Below, piece by piece: positions 37,146 to 44,982 of a stretch of DNA of 64,000 nucleotides (position 1 is the first letter of the stretch; every line of letters begins with the position of its first letter). The notes below the pieces were generated by a model. The model made no database searches. It was not told the DNA's origin and worked only from the letters and a program-made list of their open reading frames with translations. This DNA comes from Pelagadaptatus aseana (GTDB taxonomy: Bacteria; Pseudomonadota; Gammaproteobacteria; Pseudomonadales; Cellvibrionaceae). The stretch spans positions 62,001 through 126,000 of the forward strand of contig BAABNI010000007.1 in the NCBI GenBank assembly GCA_040365065.1. The letters run 5' to 3'. The translations under genes and the position numbers were made by a program.

Positions 37146-37547
37146 TCAGCGCTTGGGCAATGCATCATCAATGGATAACATGCGACGGTCATAGAAAAAG
37201 TGGGCATTGGCCTGCAGCGCGTCCGGTAACTGATCGTTGTTGCACTTGCGGTACATCCACTGCGATACCAGTTTCCAACCCATGGCATTGGTGTTGTACA
37301 GCACATCCCCACAGTGTTTGCAGAATATTCGCTTCATCCGCTTGGTGGGATGCTGAAACTCAATGATGTCATCGGCCCCTTTACTGATACTCAATTGATC
37401 GGCCTCCCAGGCCAGTACCGAGTGAAACGGCACCTGCAGTAATTCCCGACAATCCTCACAATGGCAATAGGCATGCACTCGCGGCTCATCGGTCATGGTC
37501 AGCTCTACCGAGCCGCAATCGCAATGCACATGATGTTGTTCAGTCAT
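37146..37547 (-). CDS. GFA/DUF636-type zinc-binding protein
   Basis: A 133-residue member of the GFA/CENP-V-like fold (named for glutathione-dependent formaldehyde activation). Zinc-binding Cys clusters are visible at C9/C11, C28/C30/C33 (AYCHCEDC) and in IFCKHCGDVLY. I chose the ATG at 37547 because AGGAG lies at normal distance from it; the Met at 37553 abuts the ribosome-binding site. Last gene of a five-gene minus-strand run that starts with mdaB. Most family members have no proven formaldehyde activity, so function is left open. Confidence 0.85.
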   Translation of the reverse strand: MTEQHHVHCDCGSVELTMTDEPRVHAYCHCEDCRELLQVPFHSVLAWEADQLSISKGADDIIEFQHPTKRMKRIFCKHCGDVLYNTNAMGWKLVSQWMYRKCNNDQLPDALQANAHFFYDRRMLSIDDALPKR

Positions 37548-37574
37548 AATCATTCTCCTGAAAACGGTTATTGA

Positions 37575-38723
37575 TTACTGATGGCCATGATGGGGCGTCA
37601 GGTAATCATCCACATTGACTGACAGAATCCGGGTAAAAGTCAGGTACACATACACCAGCATACCCAGCGTCATACCAATCAACGAATATTCCAGTCTGGG
37701 TAAAAAACAGCTGGCGGCGGTGATACCGACACACACCAGAGTGTTGCCAATAATGGCTTTACGCCAAGGCGGGAAGGCATACCAATAGGGAATCTGCTTA
37801 CCCAGATAAAAAAATGTCAGACCGGTCAGTGCCAACAGGCCAAAGGTAGGTCGATCCAGATCCCCCAGGATTGCATGGCGAATCATATTGGCCAGAATCA
37901 ACAGGCCCATGCATACCAGCAAATGGGTATATATCAGAACATTGCCCGTATGCAGTCGCTTGGCGCGCTCGAGCGTGGGAAAACTGTCAAAGTAAATCCA
38001 CCAAATGGCACCAATCAACAGAAAACCGGTTGCGGCAGAGACGATGTCATAACCATCCCAGACACTGTGGTTGAGAGATCCCACCATGGCGATCACAGAT
38101 TCCCCGAGAATGATGATCGCCAACAGGCCGATGCGCTCAACAAAGTGCTCCTGATCAATCGGATCGGCCGTGTTGTCTCGTCGAATAACCGCTTGCCACA
38201 CCGCATCAAGCAACAGACCACCGTGAAACAGAACGTACTTCACGGGGCCCTCGAAGAATAACCCACTCAAACTGATCAGCGCACCGACGCCGATGGCAAT
38301 CGACATACGGCGGGCAAAATGCACTCCCTCTGCTGCGGCATGGTGTACCCGCCAATACAACAGTGCCATCATCAATCGAATCAGACCGTAAAGACCAACG
38401 AAATAGACAAAACCGTCCGCCTGAATATCCAGAGCAAACACGGACATCAGAATCACCAGCGTCATAATACTGAGGCTGAACAGGCGATGCTCGCGGCTGT
38501 CTTTATCAAACCGATTGGCCCACAGGGTATGGGTCATCCAAATCCACCAGACCGGAATAAACACCAACGGAAAACGCAGTAATTGCTCGACCCCGATATG
38601 GCCATGGTGGGTGTGCGCCAAATCATGGGTAATCACACCGATGACGGCCACGAATACCAGATCGAAAAACAGCTCCAACCAGGTGGCGTGCCGGGTTTGT
38701 GACAAATACAGAGACTGGCTCAA
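37575..38723 (-). CDS. Low-temperature-requirement A (LtrA) family membrane protein
   Basis: Polytopic membrane protein with about ten spans. Family marks: the N-terminal ATWLELFFDLVFVAVI, the PVWWIWMTHTLWANRFD loop, and ERIGLLAIIILGESVIAMVG mid-chain. LtrA proteins are widespread and of unknown biochemical function. I chose the TTG at 38723, with GGGAGGAG just upstream and no overlap with the preceding cupin gene; a Met at 38771 would overlap that gene by 29 bases. It is within the minus-strand run from mdaB. Confidence 0.85.
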   Translation of the reverse strand: MSQSLYLSQTRHATWLELFFDLVFVAVIGVITHDLAHTHHGHIGVEQLLRFPLVFIPVWWIWMTHTLWANRFDKDSREHRLFSLSIMTLVILMSVFALDIQADGFVYFVGLYGLIRLMMALLYWRVHHAAAEGVHFARRMSIAIGVGALISLSGLFFEGPVKYVLFHGGLLLDAVWQAVIRRDNTADPIDQEHFVERIGLLAIIILGESVIAMVGSLNHSVWDGYDIVSAATGFLLIGAIWWIYFDSFPTLERAKRLHTGNVLIYTHLLVCMGLLILANMIRHAILGDLDRPTFGLLALTGLTFFYLGKQIPYWYAFPPWRKAIIGNTLVCVGITAASCFLPRLEYSLIGMTLGMLVYVYLTFTRILSVNVDDYLTPHHGHQ

Positions 38724-38742
38724 GACGCTCCTCCCACCCTGA

Positions 38743-39105
38743 TCAGGGTTTCTGTTCCACGATAATGGCAACCACTTCGCTATCGCCGATATTGGTCACC
38801 TGATGATTCCAGGCCTTGTGCCACATGACATGACCATCGGGCACCGCCACTTCCATAGCGCCCTTTCCGGGTTCGCTAATCTTCAAGGTACCACCCTTTT
38901 GAAAATACACGGTTTCATTGTGGTGACTGTGGGCAGTGTCCTGTTCTCCCGGTTGCAGCACCATTTTCAATACCAGTACGTCATCGGTTTCCAGCAACAA
39001 CTGGTATTGATCCGGTGACGCATGATGCGCTGCGGGCAAATCGCCTGCCTTTGCCGCCATCACACAAAAAACAACCACTAGAGAAACCATAGATCGAATA
39101 AACAT
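38743..39105 (-). CDS. Exported cupin-domain protein
   Basis: A 120-residue small beta-barrel protein with an N-terminal signal peptide (hydrophobic core about 7-18, probable cleavage after AKA near residue 20). The cupin metal motif appears as TAHSHHNETVYFQKGG, with a second strand GHVMWHKAWNHQVTNIG, so a metal ion could be bound in the periplasm. Its small size and lone cupin fold suggest sensing, sequestration or simple oxidation of an aromatic or quinone-type compound, but no reaction can be named. Placed between the AhpD-like and LtrA genes in the same orientation. Confidence 0.82.
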   Translation of the reverse strand: MFIRSMVSLVVVFCVMAAKAGDLPAAHHASPDQYQLLLETDDVLVLKMVLQPGEQDTAHSHHNETVYFQKGGTLKISEPGKGAMEVAVPDGHVMWHKAWNHQVTNIGDSEVVAIIVEQKP

Positions 39106-39148
39106 TCTTGCACCCCTCGCTATCGCAATAAGTTAAAAACAAATCCAA

Positions 39149-39703
39149 TTAACGCTCTGAGGGATGAGTCCAGGCGTACTTCTGAAATGCCTGATCCGGC
39201 TTGGTATGAGCCAGGGCATTGGTAAAGTTTGAGATCAACTTGGAGGCCAGACCGGTTAACACCTCGAGCGCCTGACGTTTGTTGTAACCGGCATCCAGAA
39301 ATTCCTGAAGTCTGTCGTCACCAATATGGCCACGGTTATCCAACAGTTGCTTGGTGTAATCGTGCAGCGCCTGCAATTTGGCATCGGGAATTTCTGTGCC
39401 TTCACGCAGAGCCTCAATAACGTCTTCAGGCATCTTGCCTGCGTGCATCATCCAGGTGTGTCCAGGTACACAGTAGTGGCAATTGTTTTCATAGTTGGCT
39501 GTCATAAACACCACCTGCTGCTCTAGCGGGCTCAACGTGGTGTTTTTCATAAACAAACCGAACACGGTGTTATAGGCTTCGTAGGTTGCAGGCGCTTCGG
39601 CCAGCACCTTGTGCAGATTGGGGACCATGCCAAAGCCCTGTTGTGATTGCTCTAACAAAGGTTGGGACTCTTCCGGTGCGGTTTGGGTATCGTGGTAGGT
39701 AAA
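39149..39703 (-). CDS. AhpD-fold / carboxymuconolactone decarboxylase-family protein
   Basis: Member of the AhpD-like alkylhydroperoxidase fold. The redox pair CHYC sits in the canonical E-x-N-N-C-H-Y-C-V-P-G-H motif, compatible with peroxidase or disulfide chemistry. I chose the Met at 39703 (MFTYHDTQTAPEESQPLL), because homologues begin at this point and GAGGG precedes it. A Met at 39751 overlaps the mdaB stop by one base and would add 16 residues. Downstream of mdaB in the same unit, fitting a role in peroxide or quinone detoxification. Confidence 0.86.
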   Translation of the reverse strand, partial: FTYHDTQTAPEESQPLLEQSQQGFGMVPNLHKVLAEAPATYEAYNTVFGLFMKNTTLSPLEQQVVFMTANYENNCHYCVPGHTWMMHAGKMPEDVIEALREGTEIPDAKLQALHDYTKQLLDNRGHIGDDRLQEFLDAGYNKRQALEVLTGLASKLISNFTNALAHTKPDQAFQKYAWTHPSER

Positions 39704-39750
39704 CATTGCTCTTGCCCTCGAGGTAATCGTCGATTTATGGGATGTTGTCA

Positions 39751-40332
39751 TTAAAAGTTTTCATGGATATGGGCAGCAAAGCGCTGCAGATCCGATTCCA
39801 CATCCGCGTTTTTCATCACGTCGTAACAGGCGAACGTAGGCAGTGATTCCATGCCAAAAAAGCGGAAGTTCATGTGCATTGGGAACCACAGGTCATCCAC
39901 GCTCTTGCCCTGGAACAAGTACTCATTGGCGTCATTGAAAGATTCTTCCGGTGCATTAAAGGTCAGCGACAGCAGATAGCGCTTGCCTGTCAGAGTACCG
40001 CCTGCACCGTAATTTGCTTTAGGACTGTCATGGTGACGACCATCGCCATTACACAAGGCACCGCCCATGCCGGCGGTGTAAACCTCATCCATATACTTCT
40101 TGAACGTCCAGGGCACACCCATCCAATTCACCGGTGATTGCAGCATCACCACATCAGCCCACTGATGATTTTGTAACTCCGTCTCTACATCCCAGCCATC
40201 ATCGATGACAACAACACGGGTATCGTGGCCCTTGGCTTTTAACAGCTCATCAGCGGTCTGCACCAGAGTGGAATTAAGGCGCCCTTCTGAAAACGGGTAT
40301 TGATGATGAGCATTGATAATCAAGACATTCAT
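39751..40332 (-). CDS. mdaB: NAD(P)H:quinone reductase, modulator of drug activity B type
   Basis: Flavodoxin-fold FAD enzyme that reduces quinones by two electrons, avoiding semiquinone radicals. The 193-residue chain follows E. coli MdaB closely: VLIINAHHQYPFSEGRLN at the flavin phosphate loop, WADVVMLQSPVNWMGVPWTFKKYMDEV, GGTLTGKRYLLSLTFNAPEESF and FFGMESLPTFACYDVM. First gene of a five-gene minus-strand run. It is divergent from an HxlR regulator gene, with a perfect 8-bp inverted repeat between them. In related systems such reductases are induced by electrophiles through Cys-based HxlR regulators. Confidence 0.93.
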   Translation of the reverse strand: MNVLIINAHHQYPFSEGRLNSTLVQTADELLKAKGHDTRVVVIDDGWDVETELQNHQWADVVMLQSPVNWMGVPWTFKKYMDEVYTAGMGGALCNGDGRHHDSPKANYGAGGTLTGKRYLLSLTFNAPEESFNDANEYLFQGKSVDDLWFPMHMNFRFFGMESLPTFACYDVMKNADVESDLQRFAAHIHENF

Positions 40333-40376
40333 GGCGGTCTCTCCTGTAATATTTCTTCAACAAGGTATATAATCGG

Positions 40377-40403
40377 TTACAGGTTTATTATGGTTACCTG
40401 TAA
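40377..40403. promoter_or_regulatory. Candidate HxlR operator between mdaB and hxlR-type gene
   Basis: Perfect inverted repeat ttacaggt (40377-40384) and acctgtaa (40396-40403) with an 11-base spacer. A related palindrome ggtaacc occurs downstream near 40428-40434. Placement in the divergent promoter region and the 19-base centre-to-centre spacing suit a dimeric winged-helix repressor controlling both directions. Confidence 0.6.
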
Positions 40404-40468
40404 AACAGATTCAATTAGTATACTTTTGGTAACCTTGTCTTTTGGGTGGGCTCGTCAGGAGAAATTCT

Positions 40469-40825
40469 TTGGAAAGTTATGTAGAAACAGACAGTTACGG
40501 GCGAAAAAAAGCGTTCAATGTTTGTCTTGAGCCCTGCGCAATCGAAAAAGGCATGCGCCTGATTGGCGGCAAGTGGACCGGTTCTATCATCTATCACCTC
40601 AAAGATGGACCGGTGAGATTCAATGATTTGACCCGTATGCTCGGTGGCGCCAGCAAGAAGATGATCGACCAGCGGCTTAAAGAGCTTGAGAGCAGAAATA
40701 TGGTGATCCGCAAGGTCATCAATGATCGCCCCATTGCCGTGACCTATGAACTGACAGATTTTGGCCGATCAGCACTGGGGATTCTGGAAGACTTAAGGGT
40801 ATGGTCCGAGTCCAATAAACTGTAA
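40469..40825 (+). CDS. HxlR-family winged-helix regulator
   Basis: A 118-residue regulator of the HxlR/MarR-like group. The conserved N-terminal CxxxC (C19, C23 in NVCLEPCAIEKG) precedes the HTH (LIGGKWTGSIIYHLKDGPVRF ... wing RPIAVTYELTDFG). In QorR and YodB-type relatives a Cys at this place senses quinones or diamide. I chose the TTG at 40469 because AGGAG lies 7 bases upstream; no ATG gives a full-length family N-terminus. Divergent from mdaB, which it probably represses. Confidence 0.88.
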   Translation: MESYVETDSYGRKKAFNVCLEPCAIEKGMRLIGGKWTGSIIYHLKDGPVRFNDLTRMLGGASKKMIDQRLKELESRNMVIRKVINDRPIAVTYELTDFGRSALGILEDLRVWSESNKL

Positions 40826-40883
40826 TCATCCGCTGACATCTTGGGACCTTTACCAAACTTCATTTAACCCCCGGCAAGAATCT

Positions 40884-41834
40884 ATGGCAGTCGACTACAC
40901 CTTTTTACAACAAGAACTGAACACGAATCTAAAAAAATACCCCAATCGGATTGCCCGGGTATTCCACGGTCGGGGGCGGTTTTTTCCCTCGCTGGAGGAC
41001 ATCAATATTGAATGGTACCCGCCGATTCTGTTTGTTCAGTGTTATCAAGAAACATTGAGCGATGACGCTAAACAAGCACTGCGACAGGTGTTTGAAGCAC
41101 ACGAGTCAATCGAAACCATTGTGCTGCAATCTCGCCCCTGGCCCGATGTAACCAATGAGATTCTGTGTAGCCGCAGCACAGCTGCGCAGACGTTGCCAAT
41201 GGAGTTTACTTCCCCCCTTGATGAAGGAATTGAGTGCCAGGTGAGCCTGGGGGCCAATCGCAATACCGGCGTATTTCCGGATATGCGCAGCGGCTGGGAC
41301 TGGGTTAAAACGCACGCCGAGAATAAGCGCGTGCTGAATCTGTTTTCCTATACCTCAATTTTCTCCCTGTTTGCTCTGCGTGGCGGAGCCAAAAAAGTGG
41401 TCAATATGGATATGTGTGGCAGCGCGACCAAAAACGCCAAAGCCAATCATGAGCTAAACGGTTTACTGGGGGACAATGAATCAAACGCAAGTAAAGTATC
41501 CATCTGGAAAAAGGACATTCTCAAATCCAACAGCCAGATCGCCAAGCAGTCAAAATTTGACCTGATCATTCTCGATCCACCGCCGTTTCAGAAAGGCTCA
41601 TTCAGAGGCTGGCCCGATTATCAGAAGTTGCTGCGTCGCTGCCCCAATTATCTTAAAGACAATGGCGTTATATTGGCCGCGCTCAATCACCAGCAGGTAA
41701 CTTTTGCCGAGTTTAAGCGAGACATCATAGAGACCATGGGGGAGGTAAAGTCCGTCAGCCAACTCCCCCTGAGCGATGAAATTAAAGAACTTGAGCCGGA
41801 CAAAGGATTAAAACTGGCGTTGATTACCCTGTAG
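40884..41834 (+). CDS. Class I SAM-dependent methyltransferase (RlmI/RlmK-like)
   Basis: A 316-residue methyltransferase of the Methyltrans_SAM group related to rRNA cytosine-5/guanine methyltransferases RlmI and RlmK/L. Motifs: RNTGVFPDMR, the SAM-binding strand RVLNLFSYTSIFSLFALRGG, acidic VNMDMCG, and the catalytic-loop LDPPPFQKGSF. The N-terminal PUA/EEHEE parts of full-length RlmI are replaced by about 100 unrelated-looking residues. The substrate is probably a nucleic acid base but cannot be fixed from sequence. Confidence 0.85.
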   Translation: MAVDYTFLQQELNTNLKKYPNRIARVFHGRGRFFPSLEDINIEWYPPILFVQCYQETLSDDAKQALRQVFEAHESIETIVLQSRPWPDVTNEILCSRSTAAQTLPMEFTSPLDEGIECQVSLGANRNTGVFPDMRSGWDWVKTHAENKRVLNLFSYTSIFSLFALRGGAKKVVNMDMCGSATKNAKANHELNGLLGDNESNASKVSIWKKDILKSNSQIAKQSKFDLIILDPPPFQKGSFRGWPDYQKLLRRCPNYLKDNGVILAALNHQQVTFAEFKRDIIETMGEVKSVSQLPLSDEIKELEPDKGLKLALITL

Positions 41835-41910
41835 TACTTCTCTGGCCATGGCTCATGGCATGCAGCAGGAGATTAGACCATGGTATAAATCCCATAATTT
41901 AGCCGCCGGG

Positions 41911-41946
41911 GCCTGCTCACTTTACTGGATTTTAGAGCGGGCTTCT
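41911..41946 (+). terminator. Probable terminator after the methyltransferase gene
   Basis: Stem gcctgctc (41911-41918) with gagcgggc (41935-41942), one G-U pair, loop of 16 bases, tail ttctta. Confidence 0.45.
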
Positions 41947-41984
41947 TATAGCTTTGTCATACTGTTTCAGGATGCATAAACACC

Positions 41985-42854
41985 ATGGGCCGATGCCAGC
42001 CCCTCAACAGATTCAGCCTTCATCAGACACGACAGATTGCCGTATTGAGATACCTGCAACTTGCGCTGGTGGTTATCGGTTCGTGCTTATTTGCTGTATC
42101 GGCCCCTGCCACCGCGACCAAAGCCTCCCCTGCTGACGCCACAGCCTGCAGCTTCCAAACCTTTGCAACCAGCAACCCGGAAACCTTGCATGTGGGCTAC
42201 TTTGAGCTGCCCCCCTACGCCGTTACCGGCACCAATGGCTCTGTCACCGGGATTTGGGCCGACTATTTTAAAGAGTTGCTGGGCAGAAGTGGCATCCAGT
42301 ACACCGAAGCCATGTACCCTCCCAACCGACTGGCAAGGAAAGCCTTTACCGGGCAAGTAGACATCACTCTGGTGGCCAACAACATCCTGCTGACTGAGGG
42401 ACAAAAAACGGTGATCTTTCTCCCCACTCCCGCCATGACCATGAATCTGGGCCTGATTTCATTGAAACACTCGCCCGTGCTTTCCATTGAGGCCATGCAA
42501 GGTAAAAATCTTGGGGTAAACCGGGGTTATGGCTATGGCGGTTATATTCACCAGTTAAAACAGCCCGACATACAATTGAACCTCTGGCCAGAAGACTCCG
42601 AAGTGCAATTGATCAAAATGGTTCTCAGTCAACGCCTTGAAAGCGCCCTGCTTTACGAGTCTGTATGGGAGAGCCCTCCGAAACACTGGCAGGTGAACAC
42701 AGACCCTCTCCACTTTGAACCGCTGAAGAAAAGTAATTTCCACATCGCCATCAATCGTCAGATCGATAACGTCGAATCGCTACAGCGTGTGTTGATTCAC
42801 AATATGGGATTATTTGACAAGAACCTGAAGCTGAAGCCCTGCATCAAACAGTAA
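41985..42854 (+). CDS. Periplasmic solute-binding-like protein (SBP_bac_3 type)
   Basis: A 289-residue exported protein. A hydrophobic stretch (about 23-38) ending in APATATKA forms a signal peptide, after a rather long basic N-region. The mature part follows the type 2 periplasmic-binding fold: LHVGYFELPPYAVT at strand one, GSVTGIWADYFKELL, and the GQVDITLV loop, with a C-terminal ALLYES hinge. No transporter permease or kinase gene is adjacent, so it may serve as an orphan sensor or amino-acid-binding protein. Ligand unknown. Confidence 0.8.
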   Translation: MGRCQPLNRFSLHQTRQIAVLRYLQLALVVIGSCLFAVSAPATATKASPADATACSFQTFATSNPETLHVGYFELPPYAVTGTNGSVTGIWADYFKELLGRSGIQYTEAMYPPNRLARKAFTGQVDITLVANNILLTEGQKTVIFLPTPAMTMNLGLISLKHSPVLSIEAMQGKNLGVNRGYGYGGYIHQLKQPDIQLNLWPEDSEVQLIKMVLSQRLESALLYESVWESPPKHWQVNTDPLHFEPLKKSNFHIAINRQIDNVESLQRVLIHNMGLFDKNLKLKPCIKQ

Positions 42855-42858
42855 GAGA

Positions 42859-42888
42859 TTCTTCAGCTTGCGTAACAAGCCTGAAGAA
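42859..42888. terminator. Bidirectional hairpin between convergent genes
   Basis: Arms ttcttcagcttg (42859-42870) and caagcctgaagaa (42876-42888) pair over 12 bases with a single-base bulge. It lies just past the stops of the binding protein (+) and the enoyl-CoA hydratase (-). No long T-tract on either strand. Confidence 0.55.
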
Positions 42889-42906
42889 CCTCCTTCGTCG
42901 TATAAA

Positions 42907-43710
42907 TTACAATTCAGTTTTGTTTTTACCCACACGTCCCTTATCGGCAAAGTTTTTCAGTAGCTCTGCAACTGGCGGGTTGGAGGCACCGGTGTAACCC
43001 ATATAGGCCTCGTAAGCGAGCTGATCATCCAGCTGGCGACCAATCACACCCATAATGGTTTCTTTACCGGAGCGAACGGCCCACTGATCGTTGCGCAGAA
43101 TCTTGGCGGCCATTTCTTCGGCGGCCTCCATCAGCTGATCGTGTGGCACAACTTTATTCACCATATTGCATTGCAGCGCGCGCTGGGCATCAATGGGCTC
43201 GGCCGTCAGATTCATTTCCATGGCAATGCCCACACCACAAGTGTTCACCACGCGAACGATGCCACCGTCACCGTGGTGGTAGCCTCGACGAGGTTCAAAA
43301 GAACCGAATTGAGCGCGGTCAGAAGCGATACGGATATCGCAAGCCATCGCGGTTTCAAGACCGCCGGCCAGAGCCCAGCCGTTTACCGCGGCAATTACTG
43401 GCTTGTAGATGCGGTGCAGACCACGTGTCAGGCCGCCCAGACCGTCCTTGATTTTTTCGCGAGGGAACAAGGCGCTCTGGGAGCGTTTCACCCAGTCAGT
43501 CGCGTGCGTTTTCAAATCCGCGCCAGCGCAGAAGGCTTCATCACCGGCGCCGGTCACAATAGCCAGATCAACACTGTCATCGGCATCAAACTCCTGCCAG
43601 ATTTCCCACAATTTCAAATGCATTTCTTCGTTAATGGCGTTCATATGCTCGGGACGGTTCAGGGTGATGTAAGCAATGCGACCACGTTTTTCATACAGTA
43701 CAACAGACAT
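42907..43710 (-). CDS. Enoyl-CoA hydratase/isomerase family protein
   Basis: A 267-residue crotonase. The CoA-binding and oxyanion-hole features are present (AFCAGADLKTH and WALAGGLETAMACDIRIAS) and both positions of the catalytic glutamates hold Glu (GGLETA and FGSFEP). The usual LGLxPGxGG loop is replaced by RRGYHHGDGGIVRVV, so the substrate may not be a simple enoyl-CoA. It stands alone on the minus strand, divergent from the GlxA-type regulator gene 185 bases away. It could serve fatty, aromatic or terpenoid acyl-CoA degradation. Confidence 0.88.
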   Translation of the reverse strand: MSVVLYEKRGRIAYITLNRPEHMNAINEEMHLKLWEIWQEFDADDSVDLAIVTGAGDEAFCAGADLKTHATDWVKRSQSALFPREKIKDGLGGLTRGLHRIYKPVIAAVNGWALAGGLETAMACDIRIASDRAQFGSFEPRRGYHHGDGGIVRVVNTCGVGIAMEMNLTAEPIDAQRALQCNMVNKVVPHDQLMEAAEEMAAKILRNDQWAVRSGKETIMGVIGRQLDDQLAYEAYMGYTGASNPPVAELLKNFADKGRVGKNKTEL

Positions 43711-43894
43711 AACAGTTTCCTCTCTCAGGGGTATTCACGAATTACGTGGGACCATAGTAGGCCGATAGAGAGAGGCTGACTCTGGGCTAAAAACCCCATT
43801 ATTAGGACAAAACGGCCAAACTGATTACACTGCTGTTGAACTCCGAGTGTTAAGCAATACCATCCATCGTCAAACGCTGACAGGCCAATGAAAG

Positions 43895-44893
43895 ATGACC
43901 ACCAAGAATCAACCGAACCACATCAATCGCGTTGCCATACTGGCCTTTGATGGCTCTACCGAGATGAGTATTTCCATGTCGCGGGATATGTTCTACGCCG
44001 GTGCCATTGCGTTACAGGACAAACAACAGCAACCATCACCCGGCGATCTGGTGAAGGTGGTCAGCCAGAATGGCAAACCGGTTCAGACATTCAGCGGCTC
44101 CCTGTCTGAAGTGGATGGCGCCATCACTGATATAGATCACGCCGATCTGGTGATTGTGTCGGGCATCTGGCGCAAGATGGATGAGTTTATCAAACAGCAT
44201 CAGACCACTGTCGAGTGGCTGCGGCAGCAACACCAGCGCGGTGCGGTCATCGCCTGCATGCACACTGGCGCCTACCTGCTGGCCGAAACCGGCCTGCTGA
44301 ATGATCGCACGGCCACCATCTACTGGCGATTGGTCGATCAGTTCAAAGCCCGCTACCCCAAGGTCATCCTGCAACCGGAAAAAGGCATTACCTCTTCAGG
44401 CAACCTCTACTGCTCGTCCGGGGTTACCTCTGGTGTGGAAATGGGCATCTATCTGCTGGAAAAAATGTGGGGAGTCAGTGTCGCTGCCAAAGTCTCGCGT
44501 CATTTTCTGATGGACATTCCCAAGGCCCCGCTGGAATTTCAGCTCGCCCTTGAACAGCAGAAAAACCACAGCGATGAAAAAATCCAACAGGCGCAGGACT
44601 GGATGGAATCAAACTTCTCTTCAGAATTTATGATCGAAGAAGTGGCCGACAGGATGGGGCTGAGTATGCGCAGTTTTCGTCGTCGCTTCAGGGACGCAAC
44701 CGGTGAATCCCCCATTCAGTATCTGCAACATATCCGCATTGAAACCGCCAAGCAGATGTTGGCTACCAGCAGTCTCGGTATTGACCAGATCGGATATCGG
44801 GTGGGCTATCAGGATGGCAGCTATTTTACCCGGTTGTTCAAACAGAAAGTCGGCATGACCCCCAGTGAATTTCGCCTGAACGAGCACGTCTGA
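43895..44893 (+). CDS. GlxA-type regulator (DJ-1/PfpI domain + AraC HTH)
   Basis: A 332-residue regulator with an N-terminal DJ-1/PfpI-like domain (about 10-195; the nucleophile-elbow region reads GAVIACMHTGAYLLAETGLL, with Cys present) and a C-terminal AraC HTH pair (about 225-325) with MGLSMRSFRRRFRDATGESP and IGYRVGYQDGSYFTRLFKQK. The family includes activators of amine, carnitine and glycine-betaine catabolism. The monooxygenase gene follows on the same strand after 89 bases, and the enoyl-CoA hydratase lies divergently upstream; either could be its target. Confidence 0.88.
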   Translation: MTTKNQPNHINRVAILAFDGSTEMSISMSRDMFYAGAIALQDKQQQPSPGDLVKVVSQNGKPVQTFSGSLSEVDGAITDIDHADLVIVSGIWRKMDEFIKQHQTTVEWLRQQHQRGAVIACMHTGAYLLAETGLLNDRTATIYWRLVDQFKARYPKVILQPEKGITSSGNLYCSSGVTSGVEMGIYLLEKMWGVSVAAKVSRHFLMDIPKAPLEFQLALEQQKNHSDEKIQQAQDWMESNFSSEFMIEEVADRMGLSMRSFRRRFRDATGESPIQYLQHIRIETAKQMLATSSLGIDQIGYRVGYQDGSYFTRLFKQKVGMTPSEFRLNEHV

Positions 44894-44982
44894 CAGCAGT
44901 TTTGTTAAGTTCCACTAAGATGGATGAGACAACCGAGGCTTTGAGCTAATGTAATAGCCAAATAACAATAAGGACAGAGACA

